In this document: piece after piece, positions 30,016 through 39,355 of the stretch | Position numbering within the stretch: the first letter of the stretch is position 1 | Layout of the letters: each line of letters begins with the position of its first letter | Origin: Streptomyces capitiformicae | GTDB lineage: Bacteria; Actinomycetota; Actinomycetes; Streptomycetales; Streptomycetaceae | Reading direction: 5' to 3' | Assembly: GCF_002214185.1 (NCBI RefSeq) | Contig: NZ_CP022161.1 | Coordinates: 2,727,767-2,791,766 of the forward strand | Length of the DNA: 64,000 nucleotides | Made by a program: the position numbers and the translations under genes | Notes under the pieces: model-generated | What the model was told of the DNA's origin: nothing | Seen by the model: the letters and a program-made list of their open reading frames with translations, nothing else | Database searches by the model: none

Positions 30016-32628
30016 ATGAGCGGCGTTGCGGGGTCGGCCGCGTTGGCGCCGATGTTCCTCGACGATTCCGTGGTCGATGCTCCCGTGCGTCCCGGGCGGC
30101 GGGATGGTCTGCGACTGTTGCCAGGTGGGGGCCTGGATGACGCGCTTCGGTTGGGTCGGGGGATGCGGCTGCGGTTGCTGGCCGCGATCCGGGCTCTGCT
30201 GGCGGATCCTTCTCTGACTGGTCTCGGGGACGCGGCGCGGTTGGCGACGGTGGTGCTGTACGCGAAGTCGCGGGCGCTGGAGGGTCGCAAGGACGATCTG
30301 CAGTCGTACATCTGGGGTGCGGAGCTGGGCCGGTGGCTCGGCATGACGGAGTCGACGGTCCATCACGATGTGCTGCCCGTGCTGCGAGAGACCAACGCCC
30401 TGCACACCCGGATGGTCACCAACGATGAGGGGCACCCGGTCGGTCTGGACTGCCTGGTCATGCCACTGTGGCGGGCGCACCAGGACGAGGGAGCGGCTCA
30501 CCCGCTGGCGCTGTCGAAGGTGGAGCTGGCGGTACTGCTGCGCCTGCTGGAGGCATTGTTCGGACCTGGTTGGACGCCGACGGACAAGGAGCCCACGCCA
30601 CCGGGGCTGCTGGCCGACCGTATCGGCAAGGGGGCGGCGACCGACCGGCTCGGGCTGCTGTTGATGGTTCTGAATACCCGGGCGTCCGGCTGGCTGCAGC
30701 TGTGTGGCGGCTCGGTGCGGAAGAAGGAGGGGCGCGGGGCTGCAACGCTGTCGCGGCTGCTGGGGTGCTCGCCGTCCGGGGCGCGGAAGGTGCTGGCCCG
30801 GTTGACGAAGGCCGGTGTGGTCTCCCGTGGGCGGAAGGCCACGGTGACGCGGATGAACGGCCGTGGCCGGGTCATGTTGCTGCCCGTCGCTCGCGCGTAC
30901 GGACGGATTCCGGCTCTCATGGAGGCCGTCCAGGGCTCTGAGCCCGTGTTTTCGGAGCGTCCCGATGGTGCAGGCGGAGATCTTGGTCCTGGTCAGGACG
31001 CCAATGCCCTTGGTACGTCTCGGGTTTGTGGTGCTAGGCCGGCTGTGGAGGCGGGGGATCTGGAGCGTCCCGATGGTGCAGAGTTCCACGCAGTCCACGC
31101 TTCTGTGGTTACTCCCGTCTCTTCTCCGCCGCTCTCTGTGGGTTGTTCCGGCGAAGGCCGTGGGGGTAAAGGCCGTCGGCCGGAGCGCGTGTGCGTGCGC
31201 GAGGACCAGGCCGCGGGTGGCGAGGACGCCGTTGCCGAGTCTGCGTTGTCGGTGGCGGAGGTCGGCCCGCTCCGCGGGGAAAAGCCTGGCAAGTCCGCGG
31301 TTGATGAGCAGGGTGGGCAGCGTGCTGCCGAGGTACAGCCCGGTGGTCGGCAGAAGGTCGTGGCGAGTAGAAAGATGCGGCAGCAGGGGAGGGTGGACCT
31401 TCCCGACGATCTTGGTCTGCGGGTAGCCCTGGGGCCGGTTGCGTGGCTGTGGGCGGGGCTGAACCGCTGGCAGCAGGACCAGGTCGTGGCGGCTGTGAAC
31501 GCCGAGCTGGAGCGGCTGAAGGACCTGTTGATGCAGCCGGAGGGTGCGCCTCGGCTGCTGGCCGACCGGCTCACTGACCGGCTGGAGGAGACCGGTGGTG
31601 AGGCGCGGGTGAGCAGCCCGTTCGGCTGGATCACGCGGCGGGGCCTGGTTCAGCGGCCGGCGTGCTCGGATGTGCGCTGTGACGACGGGATCCGGCTGGA
31701 CACTGGCGGTGACTGCGACAATTGCGGCAACGTGATCCACATCCGTCGTGCTCGCCGGGTGCGGATCGCGGCCGACATCGACCGGGAGCTGCCCGGCATC
31801 GGTGCGGCGGAGCGCCGTCAGGTCCTCGAGGACCGGTTGCGTGAGCACGCCGTGGCGGAGGCGGAGGACTTCGTGTGGCGCCGTGAGCAGGCGCTGGTGG
31901 AGCAGGCGCGGCGGGAGACGGCTCGTGCGGCTGCCCGGGAGCGGGGGGAGCGCGAGCGCCAGGAGGCGGCGGCCGCCGAAGGGGTACGGCAGTTGCTGCC
32001 GTGCGAGGACTGCGGGCAGGGCCGGTCGGCCGGGCTGTGCGAGGCGTGCGGTCTTCGGCGCCGGACCGAGGCGGCGATCGTGGAGGCCGGGCTGGTCGCA
32101 GCGACCTGGGCGGCCGACCTGGACGACGCTGCCGACGTCGCCGCGGTGGCCACGCACGTCCGCTCGACGCTGGAGGCCGATATCGAGGCCACCCACCAGC
32201 AGTTCCTTGAGCTGATGGAGCCAGGCGAGTTGGAGGCGGACCGGGTCGCGGCGGCGTCCGTGCTCGCGTTCAACGCCCTCCAGGTGGTGGAGCAGGCGCT
32301 GCCGGAGTACCGCAGCAGCGCGCTCGGGCGGCTGGGCAGCACGGAGGAGGCCGAGGAGGAAGCCCGCCGGGCGTACAGGACCGAGCAGAACCGCAGGTGG
32401 TTCCGCGCGAACCCAAACGGCGCAGACGCGGTCGCCGCCGCGACGAAGGCCGCCGACGCCGCCCGGGAGCGCACTGCTGAGTACCTGTTCACGGTGCGGC
32501 TGGAGCAGCTACGCGAGCGGACCGCGGACCGAACCGGGCAGGCGGCGGCCGCGCCGTGGTCGGTACGGCTGACCGAGCTGGCCCCGCGCACACTGGACGG
32601 CGAGACGGCTGGGGCTGTGATCGCGTGA
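30016..32628 (+). CDS. Large winged-helix/zinc protein, possible replication protein
   Basis: 870 aa, ATG at 30016 with GGAG close upstream. Residues 60-150 form one winged-helix region (ARLATVVLYAKSRALEG, LGMTESTVHHDVLPVLR), and residues 220-290 form a second (LSRLLGCSPSGARKVLARL). A disordered middle (300-460) follows. A zinc-type CDNCGNVIHIRRARR near 570, a second CEDCGQGRSAGLCEACG near 660, and long helices end it. Two winged helices plus zinc sites recall plasmid replication initiators, but no Rep signature is present. It is coupled by a GTGA overlap to a 73-aa gene. Confidence 0.55.
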   Translation: MSGVAGSAALAPMFLDDSVVDAPVRPGRRDGLRLLPGGGLDDALRLGRGMRLRLLAAIRALLADPSLTGLGDAARLATVVLYAKSRALEGRKDDLQSYIWGAELGRWLGMTESTVHHDVLPVLRETNALHTRMVTNDEGHPVGLDCLVMPLWRAHQDEGAAHPLALSKVELAVLLRLLEALFGPGWTPTDKEPTPPGLLADRIGKGAATDRLGLLLMVLNTRASGWLQLCGGSVRKKEGRGAATLSRLLGCSPSGARKVLARLTKAGVVSRGRKATVTRMNGRGRVMLLPVARAYGRIPALMEAVQGSEPVFSERPDGAGGDLGPGQDANALGTSRVCGARPAVEAGDLERPDGAEFHAVHASVVTPVSSPPLSVGCSGEGRGGKGRRPERVCVREDQAAGGEDAVAESALSVAEVGPLRGEKPGKSAVDEQGGQRAAEVQPGGRQKVVASRKMRQQGRVDLPDDLGLRVALGPVAWLWAGLNRWQQDQVVAAVNAELERLKDLLMQPEGAPRLLADRLTDRLEETGGEARVSSPFGWITRRGLVQRPACSDVRCDDGIRLDTGGDCDNCGNVIHIRRARRVRIAADIDRELPGIGAAERRQVLEDRLREHAVAEAEDFVWRREQALVEQARRETARAAARERGERERQEAAAAEGVRQLLPCEDCGQGRSAGLCEACGLRRRTEAAIVEAGLVAATWAADLDDAADVAAVATHVRSTLEADIEATHQQFLELMEPGELEADRVAAASVLAFNALQVVEQALPEYRSSALGRLGSTEEAEEEARRAYRTEQNRRWFRANPNGADAVAAATKAADAARERTAEYLFTVRLEQLRERTADRTGQAAAAPWSVRLTELAPRTLDGETAGAVIA

Positions 32629-32846
32629 GCAGCGAGCAGAGCGGGTCGACCTCGCACGCCAGGCCCGTGGCGTGCGACGGGGACACCGGCCGCCTGGACG
32701 TCGTCCCCGAGGCTCCCGTGTACGGCACGAAACTGCGCTGGAGCGCGCCGAAGCTGATTTCGGCTGTCAATACGACGGTGCAATTCGCGCTCCCGTGTCA
32801 GTCCCCGCTGTCACACTGCAACCGTCCCCATTGCGGGGGTGACTGA
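32625..32846 (+). CDS. Small Cys/His hypothetical protein
   Basis: 73 aa, GTG at 32625 overlapping the upstream stop (GTGA). The middle includes YGTKLRWSAPKLISAVNTTVQ and the end has CNRPHCGGD, a possible metal site. No family recognised; coupling is the main support. Confidence 0.5.
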   Translation: MSSEQSGSTSHARPVACDGDTGRLDVVPEAPVYGTKLRWSAPKLISAVNTTVQFALPCQSPLSHCNRPHCGGD

Positions 32847-32873
32847 CCTGATCGCCGACGAGAGGACCGATGC

Positions 32874-34490
32874 GTGGCGGCCGACTGGGACGCACTGGAC
32901 TGGACATGCCCCACGTGCGCGGCTTCGCGCATGAAGTCGTGCACCACGAAGGACGGCCGCCCCCGGCCCACGCACCTCGCCCGCCGCCTCACCTCGATCC
33001 TGCTGCAGTTCGCAGTACGCCGCGGCCGCGGCCAGCCGCCCGCCGAACGCGCCCAGATCGTACGGTCCCTAACCGCGGCCCAGGAGTCGGACACGTCCGC
33101 CCGCGAGGGCTACCTGTGGCACCAGGCCGCCGACGAGCTGTACCTGTGGGACCAGGTGGTGGCTGCGGCCGGCCGGCACGCGGCGGCCGCCGTCGAGGGC
33201 CACCTCGACGGCGACGAACTCCGCGACGCAGCCCAGCAGGCCGCACACCGCATCACCCAGGCACGAGACCTCCTGCACGAATGGCACAGCGAGCGCGCAG
33301 AGTATCCGCTCGACGAAGCACTCCTGGCGGGTGTGCTGCGCCCCGCGCCGAGCCTGCTCGCCCGTGCCCGGCGCCGCGGCGACCTTCAGCGACTTGAAGC
33401 CGACCTCGCGCGCCGGCCCGTGCACCTCGATCGGCCGGGCGGCACCTGGGCAGCGACGTGGCACAGCGACGGCACCCTGACCGCGCACCGCGACGACGGT
33501 CTTTGTGTGCACGGCTGGAGCGCCACCCCCGGCGCAGCCGAGCAAGCCCTGCAGTCGTTCGAGGCCACCAGCCGCCACCGCCCACAGATCACCCTGACCT
33601 TGCACGGCGAACGGCCAGAAGCCCCCGCCGCGGGCAGTGACCCACCCGGCATCGATCGGGTGGATGTCCTGCGCGCCTTCGATGCCGACCGCGCCGCGCT
33701 CGACGCCACCGTCGCCGCGATCACCCAACTTCAGCGGGCCTGGCCCGAGCACGAGATCAGCGATCGGGTGCGCGCGGCCACCACCCAGCTCCAGACCAGT
33801 GCGCCACAGTCGCCGCATTTCAACCTCTACAACCGCCAGAGGGAGCACGACTGGGCAGCCAGCGAGAGCGCCGCCTGGGTGCGTACCGACGCCATCGTGC
33901 ATGCCATCGATGAGCTCTGGGGCGACTTCGACCGGTCCGAGGCGTCTCGCGGCCCCAGCTGGATACCCCGCGCCACCCGCGAACTACTCACCACCAAGCC
34001 CGAGCAGCTTGCCGCGTTCCTCCGCCACCACCTTGCCGAGGAACCCGCAATCTCCCTCAGTGTCATCAACGGACCGGCTGGACCGCTCTACAGCGTCTCC
34101 ATGGGCGGCGCCCATCGCACACACCTTTTTCGGATCTTGGGCCTGCCCTGGATGATCGCGAAGCTCTATGCCCGCATCCCACCCCGCCGGTTCGACGTCG
34201 CTTCCGTCATCGACACCGCCAAGGGCATGACCGAGGTCGAGCGCGTCGGGCGCGGCTGGCACACCCTGCTCGAGCGCGGCCTCCTCCACGGCCGCATCCG
34301 CTACGAAGGCGCCTTCGCCGTGCTCGACCTCGACCACGCCCGCGCGCCGTGGCTGCTCGGCGACGCCGCCCTCGCCAGCGCCTACAACACGGCCTACGAG
34401 CGCGTGTACCCCGGCGCGCTGACCGAACTGGGCATCCCCGCCACCGCCTTGACCGGCCGCAAAGCCTGGGAGCAGTGGCTGTACGGCTGA
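32874..34490 (+). CDS. Zinc-domain hypothetical protein
   Basis: 538 aa, GTG at 32874. The first 35 residues hold CPTCAAS, then C, then H (zinc-binding module also found at 51955). Residues 60-190 are helical, and a middle region with WAATWHSDGTLTAHRDDG forms strands. The last 150 residues have LYSVSMGGAHRTHLFRILG and GRIRYEGAFAVLDLD. The C-terminal part looks like an independent domain of unknown family. It is followed by a 760-base gap with a large inverted repeat. Confidence 0.55.
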   Translation: MAADWDALDWTCPTCAASRMKSCTTKDGRPRPTHLARRLTSILLQFAVRRGRGQPPAERAQIVRSLTAAQESDTSAREGYLWHQAADELYLWDQVVAAAGRHAAAAVEGHLDGDELRDAAQQAAHRITQARDLLHEWHSERAEYPLDEALLAGVLRPAPSLLARARRRGDLQRLEADLARRPVHLDRPGGTWAATWHSDGTLTAHRDDGLCVHGWSATPGAAEQALQSFEATSRHRPQITLTLHGERPEAPAAGSDPPGIDRVDVLRAFDADRAALDATVAAITQLQRAWPEHEISDRVRAATTQLQTSAPQSPHFNLYNRQREHDWAASESAAWVRTDAIVHAIDELWGDFDRSEASRGPSWIPRATRELLTTKPEQLAAFLRHHLAEEPAISLSVINGPAGPLYSVSMGGAHRTHLFRILGLPWMIAKLYARIPPRRFDVASVIDTAKGMTEVERVGRGWHTLLERGLLHGRIRYEGAFAVLDLDHARAPWLLGDAALASAYNTAYERVYPGALTELGIPATALTGRKAWEQWLYG

Positions 34491-35253
34491 CGACCACCAA
34501 CAACGCGGCATGGACCATCGGCGTATGCCTGTGACTGGTCGCGATAGATCGTTGTTGGCACTCGCTCGCGGTGGTCGGCCCATCTGTCACCTGGACCAAG
34601 GTGTCTGCCGGTCAATGGCCCCCCGCACCCCGACGGCCGTGCCGACGAGGCGCCGGTGTCATCCACCTCGACTAGGTGTCATGGGTGAGGAGCGACGTCA
34701 CGTTCATGCACCGCATCATGGGGCTGCCATAGGCCCTGCTGGCGGAGGCAGCCGCTGACGTTTGACGAGCAGCGGTTCTGAGCGTCTCCAGGCTCGCCCC
34801 TGCCTGCGGCGATCCTCGGCGCCCGTTGCGGAGCACAGCACGGCATGGGGCTGGACGCCGCTGGGTGATCGAGCGCAGTTTGCACGGCGAGAGTCCGGCC
34901 AGCCGTACTGCCTTCTGGAGGTAAGCTCCACCGGTCTGAAGGCAGTACGGTGCCGGACTCCTCCCCCGTGATTCCGGGGACGACTTGTGGCCCACCCCAC
35001 GAGGAGCCTCGGCCCCACCACGGGTTTCCGGGAGGCGGTTCCAGCGAGTTCTGGTCCTACCCACCGACCAGGCCAGCCCCCACCGGGGAGGGGTCAGTAC
35101 TCACTCCCGATCAAGCTCCACGGAGATCGCGAAGGGGGGCCAAGAGTGGCCCGAAGGTGGGTCCAGCCGTCGTTCCCGAAGCCACTCCGCGAAAAATCAG
35201 GAGATACCAATTTTCTCCTGCGTATCGCAGTGGGGCGTTGCCCTTAGCCAGGA
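34491..35253. other. Gap with large inverted repeat, no gene
   Basis: No credible gene. Besides the long inverted repeat at 34891-34960 it carries CAACAACG and CGTTGTTGG near its left end (34497 and 34548), a GACAGG-poor G-rich stretch near 35090, and nothing that resembles a tRNA. Confidence 0.55.
34891..34960. repeat. Nested inverted repeat / structured element
   Basis: GAGTCCGGC (34891-34899) pairs with GCCGGACTC (34952-34960). Directly inside, CCGTACTGCCTTC (34903-34915) pairs with GAAGGCAGTACGG (34938-34950). A third stem TGGAG/CTCCA closes the loop, so 27 base pairs surround a short loop. Such order suggests an RNA element or a protein-binding cruciform rather than a plain terminator, since no T-tract follows. 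Confidence 0.7.
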
Positions 35254-35622
35254 CTACGAGTACTTCCTGTCAGAGCACCAGTCGGGTCCTGTCACGCTTT
35301 CGCAGACCTCGATGGAGTCGACACTGTAGGCGCCGTAGTCACGGGTGCTGCAGCCAGTTGCCGATCCGTTGCCGTCGCTGAACTCGTCGTAGCCGTTGTC
35401 GAGCCAGACCTTGACGTAGACGCCGTGACCGTCGCGTTCGATGTCGCACACTCCGACGCGGTCCTTGCTGCCAAGCTGATCCAGGTATGCATAGTCGTCG
35501 CCCTGCGAAACGTCGACGTCCCTCGCGGATGCCGGAGCGATGGCCAAGGTGGAGAGACCGACCGCAGCGATTCCCACCATCAGAGCCCTACGGCTTCCCC
35601 TGAGCATTTTACGCTTGTCCAC
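35254..35622 (-). CDS. Small secreted disulfide protein
   Basis: 122 aa, GTG at 35622 with GGGGAG six bases upstream; a GTG 42 bases earlier is weaker. Residues 1-33 are a signal peptide (RRALMVGIAAVGLSTLAIAPASA) with an AxA cleavage site before RDVDV. The mature part is about 89 residues with four cysteines, enough for two disulfides, and many Asp/Tyr/Gly. No family recognised. It lies divergently beside a two-component system that may control it. Confidence 0.7.
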   Translation of the reverse strand: MDKRKMLRGSRRALMVGIAAVGLSTLAIAPASARDVDVSQGDDYAYLDQLGSKDRVGVCDIERDGHGVYVKVWLDNGYDEFSDGNGSATGCSTRDYGAYSVDSIEVCESVTGPDWCSDRKYS

Positions 35623-35781
35623 TTTATTCTCCCCTTCGCTCGGATTTGTCTCGTTGGCACTCACTCCACGAACTGTTCAGGCGCCTGGACAGGCTTGTCC
35701 GGCGTCTTGGCTTTCGCGGATCTCTCACCTTGTTGTGAGCCCGGATGAGACGGTGACACGTCAGGGCTGTGGGGATGCTGA

Positions 35782-35810
35782 GGGTTCCTGAAGGGTCTTC
35801 AGGTTCCTCA
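35782..35810 (+). promoter_or_regulatory. Direct repeat upstream of response regulator
   Basis: GGTTCCT occurs at 35783-35789 and again at 35802-35808, 19 bases apart, around GAAGGGTCTTC, in the region 30-55 bases before the response-regulator start. Spacing of about two turns fits an OmpR-type dimer site for autoregulation. Confidence 0.45.
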
Positions 35811-35836
35811 CAGGGCGGGGCCGCCATGCTGGGGGG

Positions 35837-36523
35837 ATGCGGATACTGGTGGTTGAGGATGACCGGCGACTGGCGGAGTTGCTGCGCCGTGGCTTGGTCG
35901 GCGAGGGGTACGCCGTCGACGTTGCGCACGACGGACGACGCGGCCTGGAACTGGCGCTGGAGACCGACTACGACGCGCTCGTGTTGGACGTGCTGCTGCC
36001 CCACCTGAACGGCTTCCGGCTGTGCGGGCAGATGCGTCAGGCGGGGGTGTGGACGCCGGTGCTGATGCTCACCGCGAAGGACGGCGAGTACGACCAAGCC
36101 GAGGGCCTGGACACCGGCGCAGATGACTACGTCACCAAGCCGTTCTCGTTCATCGCGCTGGCTGCGCGGCTACGCGCTCTGATCCGCCGAGGACGGCCTC
36201 AGCGGCCCGCCGTGATGCGGATCGGTGACCTCGAAATCGACCCAGCCGCACGGCGCTGCCGACGCGGCGCCATCGACGTAGCCCTCACCGCCCGGGAATT
36301 CGCCGTTCTGGAATACCTCGCCAGTCGCAGCGGAGAGACCGTTTCCAAATGCGAGGTGCTCGAGCACGTATGGGACGACCGCTTTGATGGCGACGTCAAC
36401 ATCGTCGAGGTCTATGTCAGCGCCCTGCGCCGCAAAATAGATACCCCGTTCCAGCAGCGCACGATCCGCACCGTCCGCGGCGCCGGTTATCGCGTGGACG
36501 GTGCAGGAGACACACGGCCATGA
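35837..36523 (+). CDS. OmpR/PhoB-family response regulator
   Basis: 228 aa, ATG at 35837. Receiver domain 1-118: acidic pair E7/D8 (VVEDD), phosphoacceptor D51 (LVLDVLLPHLNG), and VTKPFS with the conserved Lys near 101. The winged helix DNA-binding domain covers 125-222 (LTAREFAVLEYLASR, then VYVSALRRKID, TVRGAGYRV). The kinase gene overlaps by four bases (ATGA). All key residues present, so likely functional. Confidence 0.92.
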   Translation: MRILVVEDDRRLAELLRRGLVGEGYAVDVAHDGRRGLELALETDYDALVLDVLLPHLNGFRLCGQMRQAGVWTPVLMLTAKDGEYDQAEGLDTGADDYVTKPFSFIALAARLRALIRRGRPQRPAVMRIGDLEIDPAARRCRRGAIDVALTAREFAVLEYLASRSGETVSKCEVLEHVWDDRFDGDVNIVEVYVSALRRKIDTPFQQRTIRTVRGAGYRVDGAGDTRP

Positions 36524-37890
36524 AACGGATCTGTCGCCTGTCCCTGCTGCGTCGGTTAAGGCCTGCCACCATGCGCATGCGGCTCACGCTCCTGGCCATG
36601 TTGATCGCTGTCTTCTCTTTGGCCCCCACCGCCCTAGGTGTCGCGATCGCTTGGCAGGCCTACCTCCTGCAGCAAGCCACGAGTATGACGACCAGCAGAC
36701 AATGGCTGCAGGCGGCAGACGATGCGGAAAGGCTGCTTGAGGAAGGTGAGCTGCCTGATTGTGGCTCACCCTCGCCCAAGCCGAAAAGGCACATGGACAT
36801 CAGCCATTGCCGAACGCCGGTGGAAGTGCGCGACCCTGCCACCGATGACGTGGGGGTGCTTTCCATGAAGCCCTGGACAGATCCGTACCATGGCCCCACG
36901 CCCATCCGGCAAGTCTTCAGCCATCGCGCCGTAGATGGGCAAGCGCCAATGCTGATCGGTTCTCTGGAAACAGAACAAAATCGCTTGAATGCAATGATCT
37001 GGTTCCTGGCCGGAGCAACGTTCGGGGTCACAGCGTTGATCACGGGCAGTACGTGGTTTGCGGTCGGCCGGGTCCTTCAACCAGTCGAAGCGATCCGAGC
37101 CGAGTTCGCCGAGCTCAGCGCTCGCCATCTCGGCCGACGCGTCCCAGTCCCCCGCTCCGGCAACGAGATCGCCCGCCTGGCTACGACGATGAACACCACC
37201 TTGGATCGGCTGCAGACCGCAGTCGAGCAGCAGCGTCAGTTCACCGCAGACGCTTCCCATGAACTGCGTACGCCCCTCGCCTGTCTGCGTACCGAACTCG
37301 AACTGGCGCTCAACCAACCTCACACCGTCGACTGGCCCGAAGTCGTCCACGCCGCCCACACAGACACCATGCACCTGCAAGACTTGACGGAGAACCTGCT
37401 GCTCCTGGCCCGCCTCGATGCCGAGGACACGCGCCACGGCCCCAACCAGGTCGTCGACCTTACCGACCTGGTTCGCGACGAGGCCACCCGCCGTCGGCCT
37501 TCCCGCGGTCTCACTCTCGATGTCCACACCGATCCCGGCCCCGTCACAGTGCGCGGCCATCCCGCACTACTCACCCGCGTCCTGGGCAACTTGCTCGACA
37601 ACGCCGAACGCCACGCGAACAGCACTGTCACCGTCCGCCTGACACACCACAAGACAAACCGCCAAGCCGTCCTGGACGTCCTCGACGACGGGCCGGGAGT
37701 CCCTCTGGCAGACCACGAGCGGATCTTCGAACGCTTCACCCGCCTCGACGACGCACGCACCCGCGATACCGGAGGTGCCGGACTCGGCCTCGCCATCGCC
37801 CAGCGCATCGCCAGCACCCACCAGGGCACACTCACCCTCACACCCAGCGCCCGCGGCGCCCACTTCACCCTGAGCCTCCCCACTCAATAA
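36520..37890 (+). CDS. Two-component sensor histidine kinase
   Basis: 456 aa, ATG at 36520 overlapping the regulator. TM1 about 27-48 (LTLLAMLIAVFSLAPTALGV) and TM2 about 155-178 (AMIWFLAGATFGVTALITG) flank a periplasmic sensor of about 105 residues. A HAMP domain follows, then the phosphorylated His247 in ASHELRTP, the N box NLLDNAERH, and G boxes DDGPGVP and GGAGLGLAI. A TTA codon at 36556-36558 makes it bldA-dependent. The signal is unknown. A group II intron begins right after the stop codon. Confidence 0.9.
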   Translation: MKRICRLSLLRRLRPATMRMRLTLLAMLIAVFSLAPTALGVAIAWQAYLLQQATSMTTSRQWLQAADDAERLLEEGELPDCGSPSPKPKRHMDISHCRTPVEVRDPATDDVGVLSMKPWTDPYHGPTPIRQVFSHRAVDGQAPMLIGSLETEQNRLNAMIWFLAGATFGVTALITGSTWFAVGRVLQPVEAIRAEFAELSARHLGRRVPVPRSGNEIARLATTMNTTLDRLQTAVEQQRQFTADASHELRTPLACLRTELELALNQPHTVDWPEVVHAAHTDTMHLQDLTENLLLLARLDAEDTRHGPNQVVDLTDLVRDEATRRRPSRGLTLDVHTDPGPVTVRGHPALLTRVLGNLLDNAERHANSTVTVRLTHHKTNRQAVLDVLDDGPGVPLADHERIFERFTRLDDARTRDTGGAGLGLAIAQRIASTHQGTLTLTPSARGAHFTLSLPTQ

Positions 37891-37946
37891 GTAGGGTCGG
37901 GGACTGGCGCGGTGGCTTCCGCTCCGTTTCCAGCCCCCGCCGCTTC

Positions 37947-37979
37947 AAACCGTGCGTGCAGTTCTCCCGCACACGGCTT
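37947..37979 (-). ncRNA. Group II intron domain V
   Basis: Read on the minus strand: AGCCGTGTGCGGGAGAA, then CTGCACGCACGGTTT, which fits the domain V hairpin with the AGC catalytic triad at its base. Domain VI, with a possible branch-point A, lies between this and 37891. Confidence 0.8.
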
Positions 37980-37990
37980 TCCGACATCGT

Positions 37991-39355
37991 TCACCGACTG
38001 GCATGCGCCGTCGCCCTGTGCACGTTTCCCGTGAGGCGGTAGACCCCAAGCCAGGTGATCCATCCGTAGGTGAAACGGGTGGTCCAGTTCCGGCCTCGGA
38101 GTCTGTGTTTCCGACTGGCGAAGATGGCCAGCCGCTCGTGGACGTAGTCGTCGACCGCGTTGAACTTCCGCCCGGAGTTCCCGTTGCGGAAGTACGCTGC
38201 CCAGCCCCGCAGCACGGGGTTGAGGTCTGCGACCACGGCAGACACCGGCCGTTCGGTCTTCGAGCGGGAGGTGGCCGCGCGGATCTTGTCCCGCAGTACG
38301 TTCATCGCTCGGGCCGAGGGCCAGCGTTGCAGGTAGAACCTGCCTCGCCATTTCCACGATTCCATCTTCCGGTGGTGGAAGCCGAGGAACTCGAAGCCCT
38401 GCCCGCCCCGGGTGAGGCAGGTGATGCCGGACTTCTCCGGATGCAACCGCATCCCGAGCCGTTCCAGCACCCTTGCCGCCAACTGCTGGGCTTGTTCGGC
38501 CCGTTGTCTGGTCGGCGACAGGACCACGAAGTCGTCGCAGTACCTCACCAACACCCCCAGCCGGCGGCCCCCGTCCTCCCACGCCTCATCGAGGACATGC
38601 AGGGCGATGTTCGCCAGCAGCGGGGAGATCGGTGAGCCCTGAGGGGTTCCCGCCCCTGTCGGGGAGGTCACCCCGCCCTCCAGGACTCCCATCCGCAGCC
38701 AGGCCCGGATCAGCTTCAGCAACGGCCGGTCCACCACCCGCCGGGCCACCTGGGCCATGAGCGCATCGTGGTCGATCGTGCCGAAACAGTCCCGGATGTC
38801 GGCCTCGAAGACCCATTCCCGCCGTTGGTTCGCCGCGACGCGCACGGCTTCGCACGCGTCGATCGCAGACCGCTTGGGCCGGAATCCGTAGCTCGCCTCG
38901 GTGAACTGGGCCTCGAAGACCGGTTCCAGGACCAGCTTCGCGGCTGTCATCACCACCCGGTCCGCCACGGTGGGAATCGACAGCGGCCGGAACTCTCCCG
39001 GCCGCCCCGGTTTGGGAATCTGCACCCGCCGCAGCACCGACGGACGATACATATACGTCCGCAGCTTCTCCGACAGGTCCTGGAGGAATGCATCCACCCC
39101 CGAGGCCGCCACCGCGTCGACGGTCACGCCGTCCACGCCGGGGGCTCCCCGGTTCGCACACACGCCGGCCCACGCCCGCCGAAGAACGTCCATGCGGTGG
39201 ACATGGCTATACAGGGCATGAAACCGGCGTTCGGGTTCTTGCTTGGCACAGCGGTAGAGCGTCCGCTGCAAGGCTCGGACCTTGTCCAAAGGACGGCCGC
39301 CCAGTCTCGCGGCGCCTTCCTCCCGGCGGATGGACCTAGCCGAAACGGCACTCAT
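37991..39355 (-). CDS. ltrA: Group II intron reverse transcriptase/maturase
   Basis: 454 aa, ATG at 39355 with GAGGGG upstream. RT motifs in order: RRVQIPKPG, GFRPKRSAIDA, the IRDCFGTIDHD metal site, GTPQGSPISPLLANI, active-site YCDD near 272-275, GFEFLGFHH, and the maturase X motif LRGWAAYFRNG. No C-terminal HNH endonuclease, so it is an endonuclease-free type. It is intact and the domain V is present, so the intron could be mobile. Confidence 0.92.
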   Translation of the reverse strand: MSAVSARSIRREEGAARLGGRPLDKVRALQRTLYRCAKQEPERRFHALYSHVHRMDVLRRAWAGVCANRGAPGVDGVTVDAVAASGVDAFLQDLSEKLRTYMYRPSVLRRVQIPKPGRPGEFRPLSIPTVADRVVMTAAKLVLEPVFEAQFTEASYGFRPKRSAIDACEAVRVAANQRREWVFEADIRDCFGTIDHDALMAQVARRVVDRPLLKLIRAWLRMGVLEGGVTSPTGAGTPQGSPISPLLANIALHVLDEAWEDGGRRLGVLVRYCDDFVVLSPTRQRAEQAQQLAARVLERLGMRLHPEKSGITCLTRGGQGFEFLGFHHRKMESWKWRGRFYLQRWPSARAMNVLRDKIRAATSRSKTERPVSAVVADLNPVLRGWAAYFRNGNSGRKFNAVDDYVHERLAIFASRKHRLRGRNWTTRFTYGWITWLGVYRLTGNVHRATAHASR

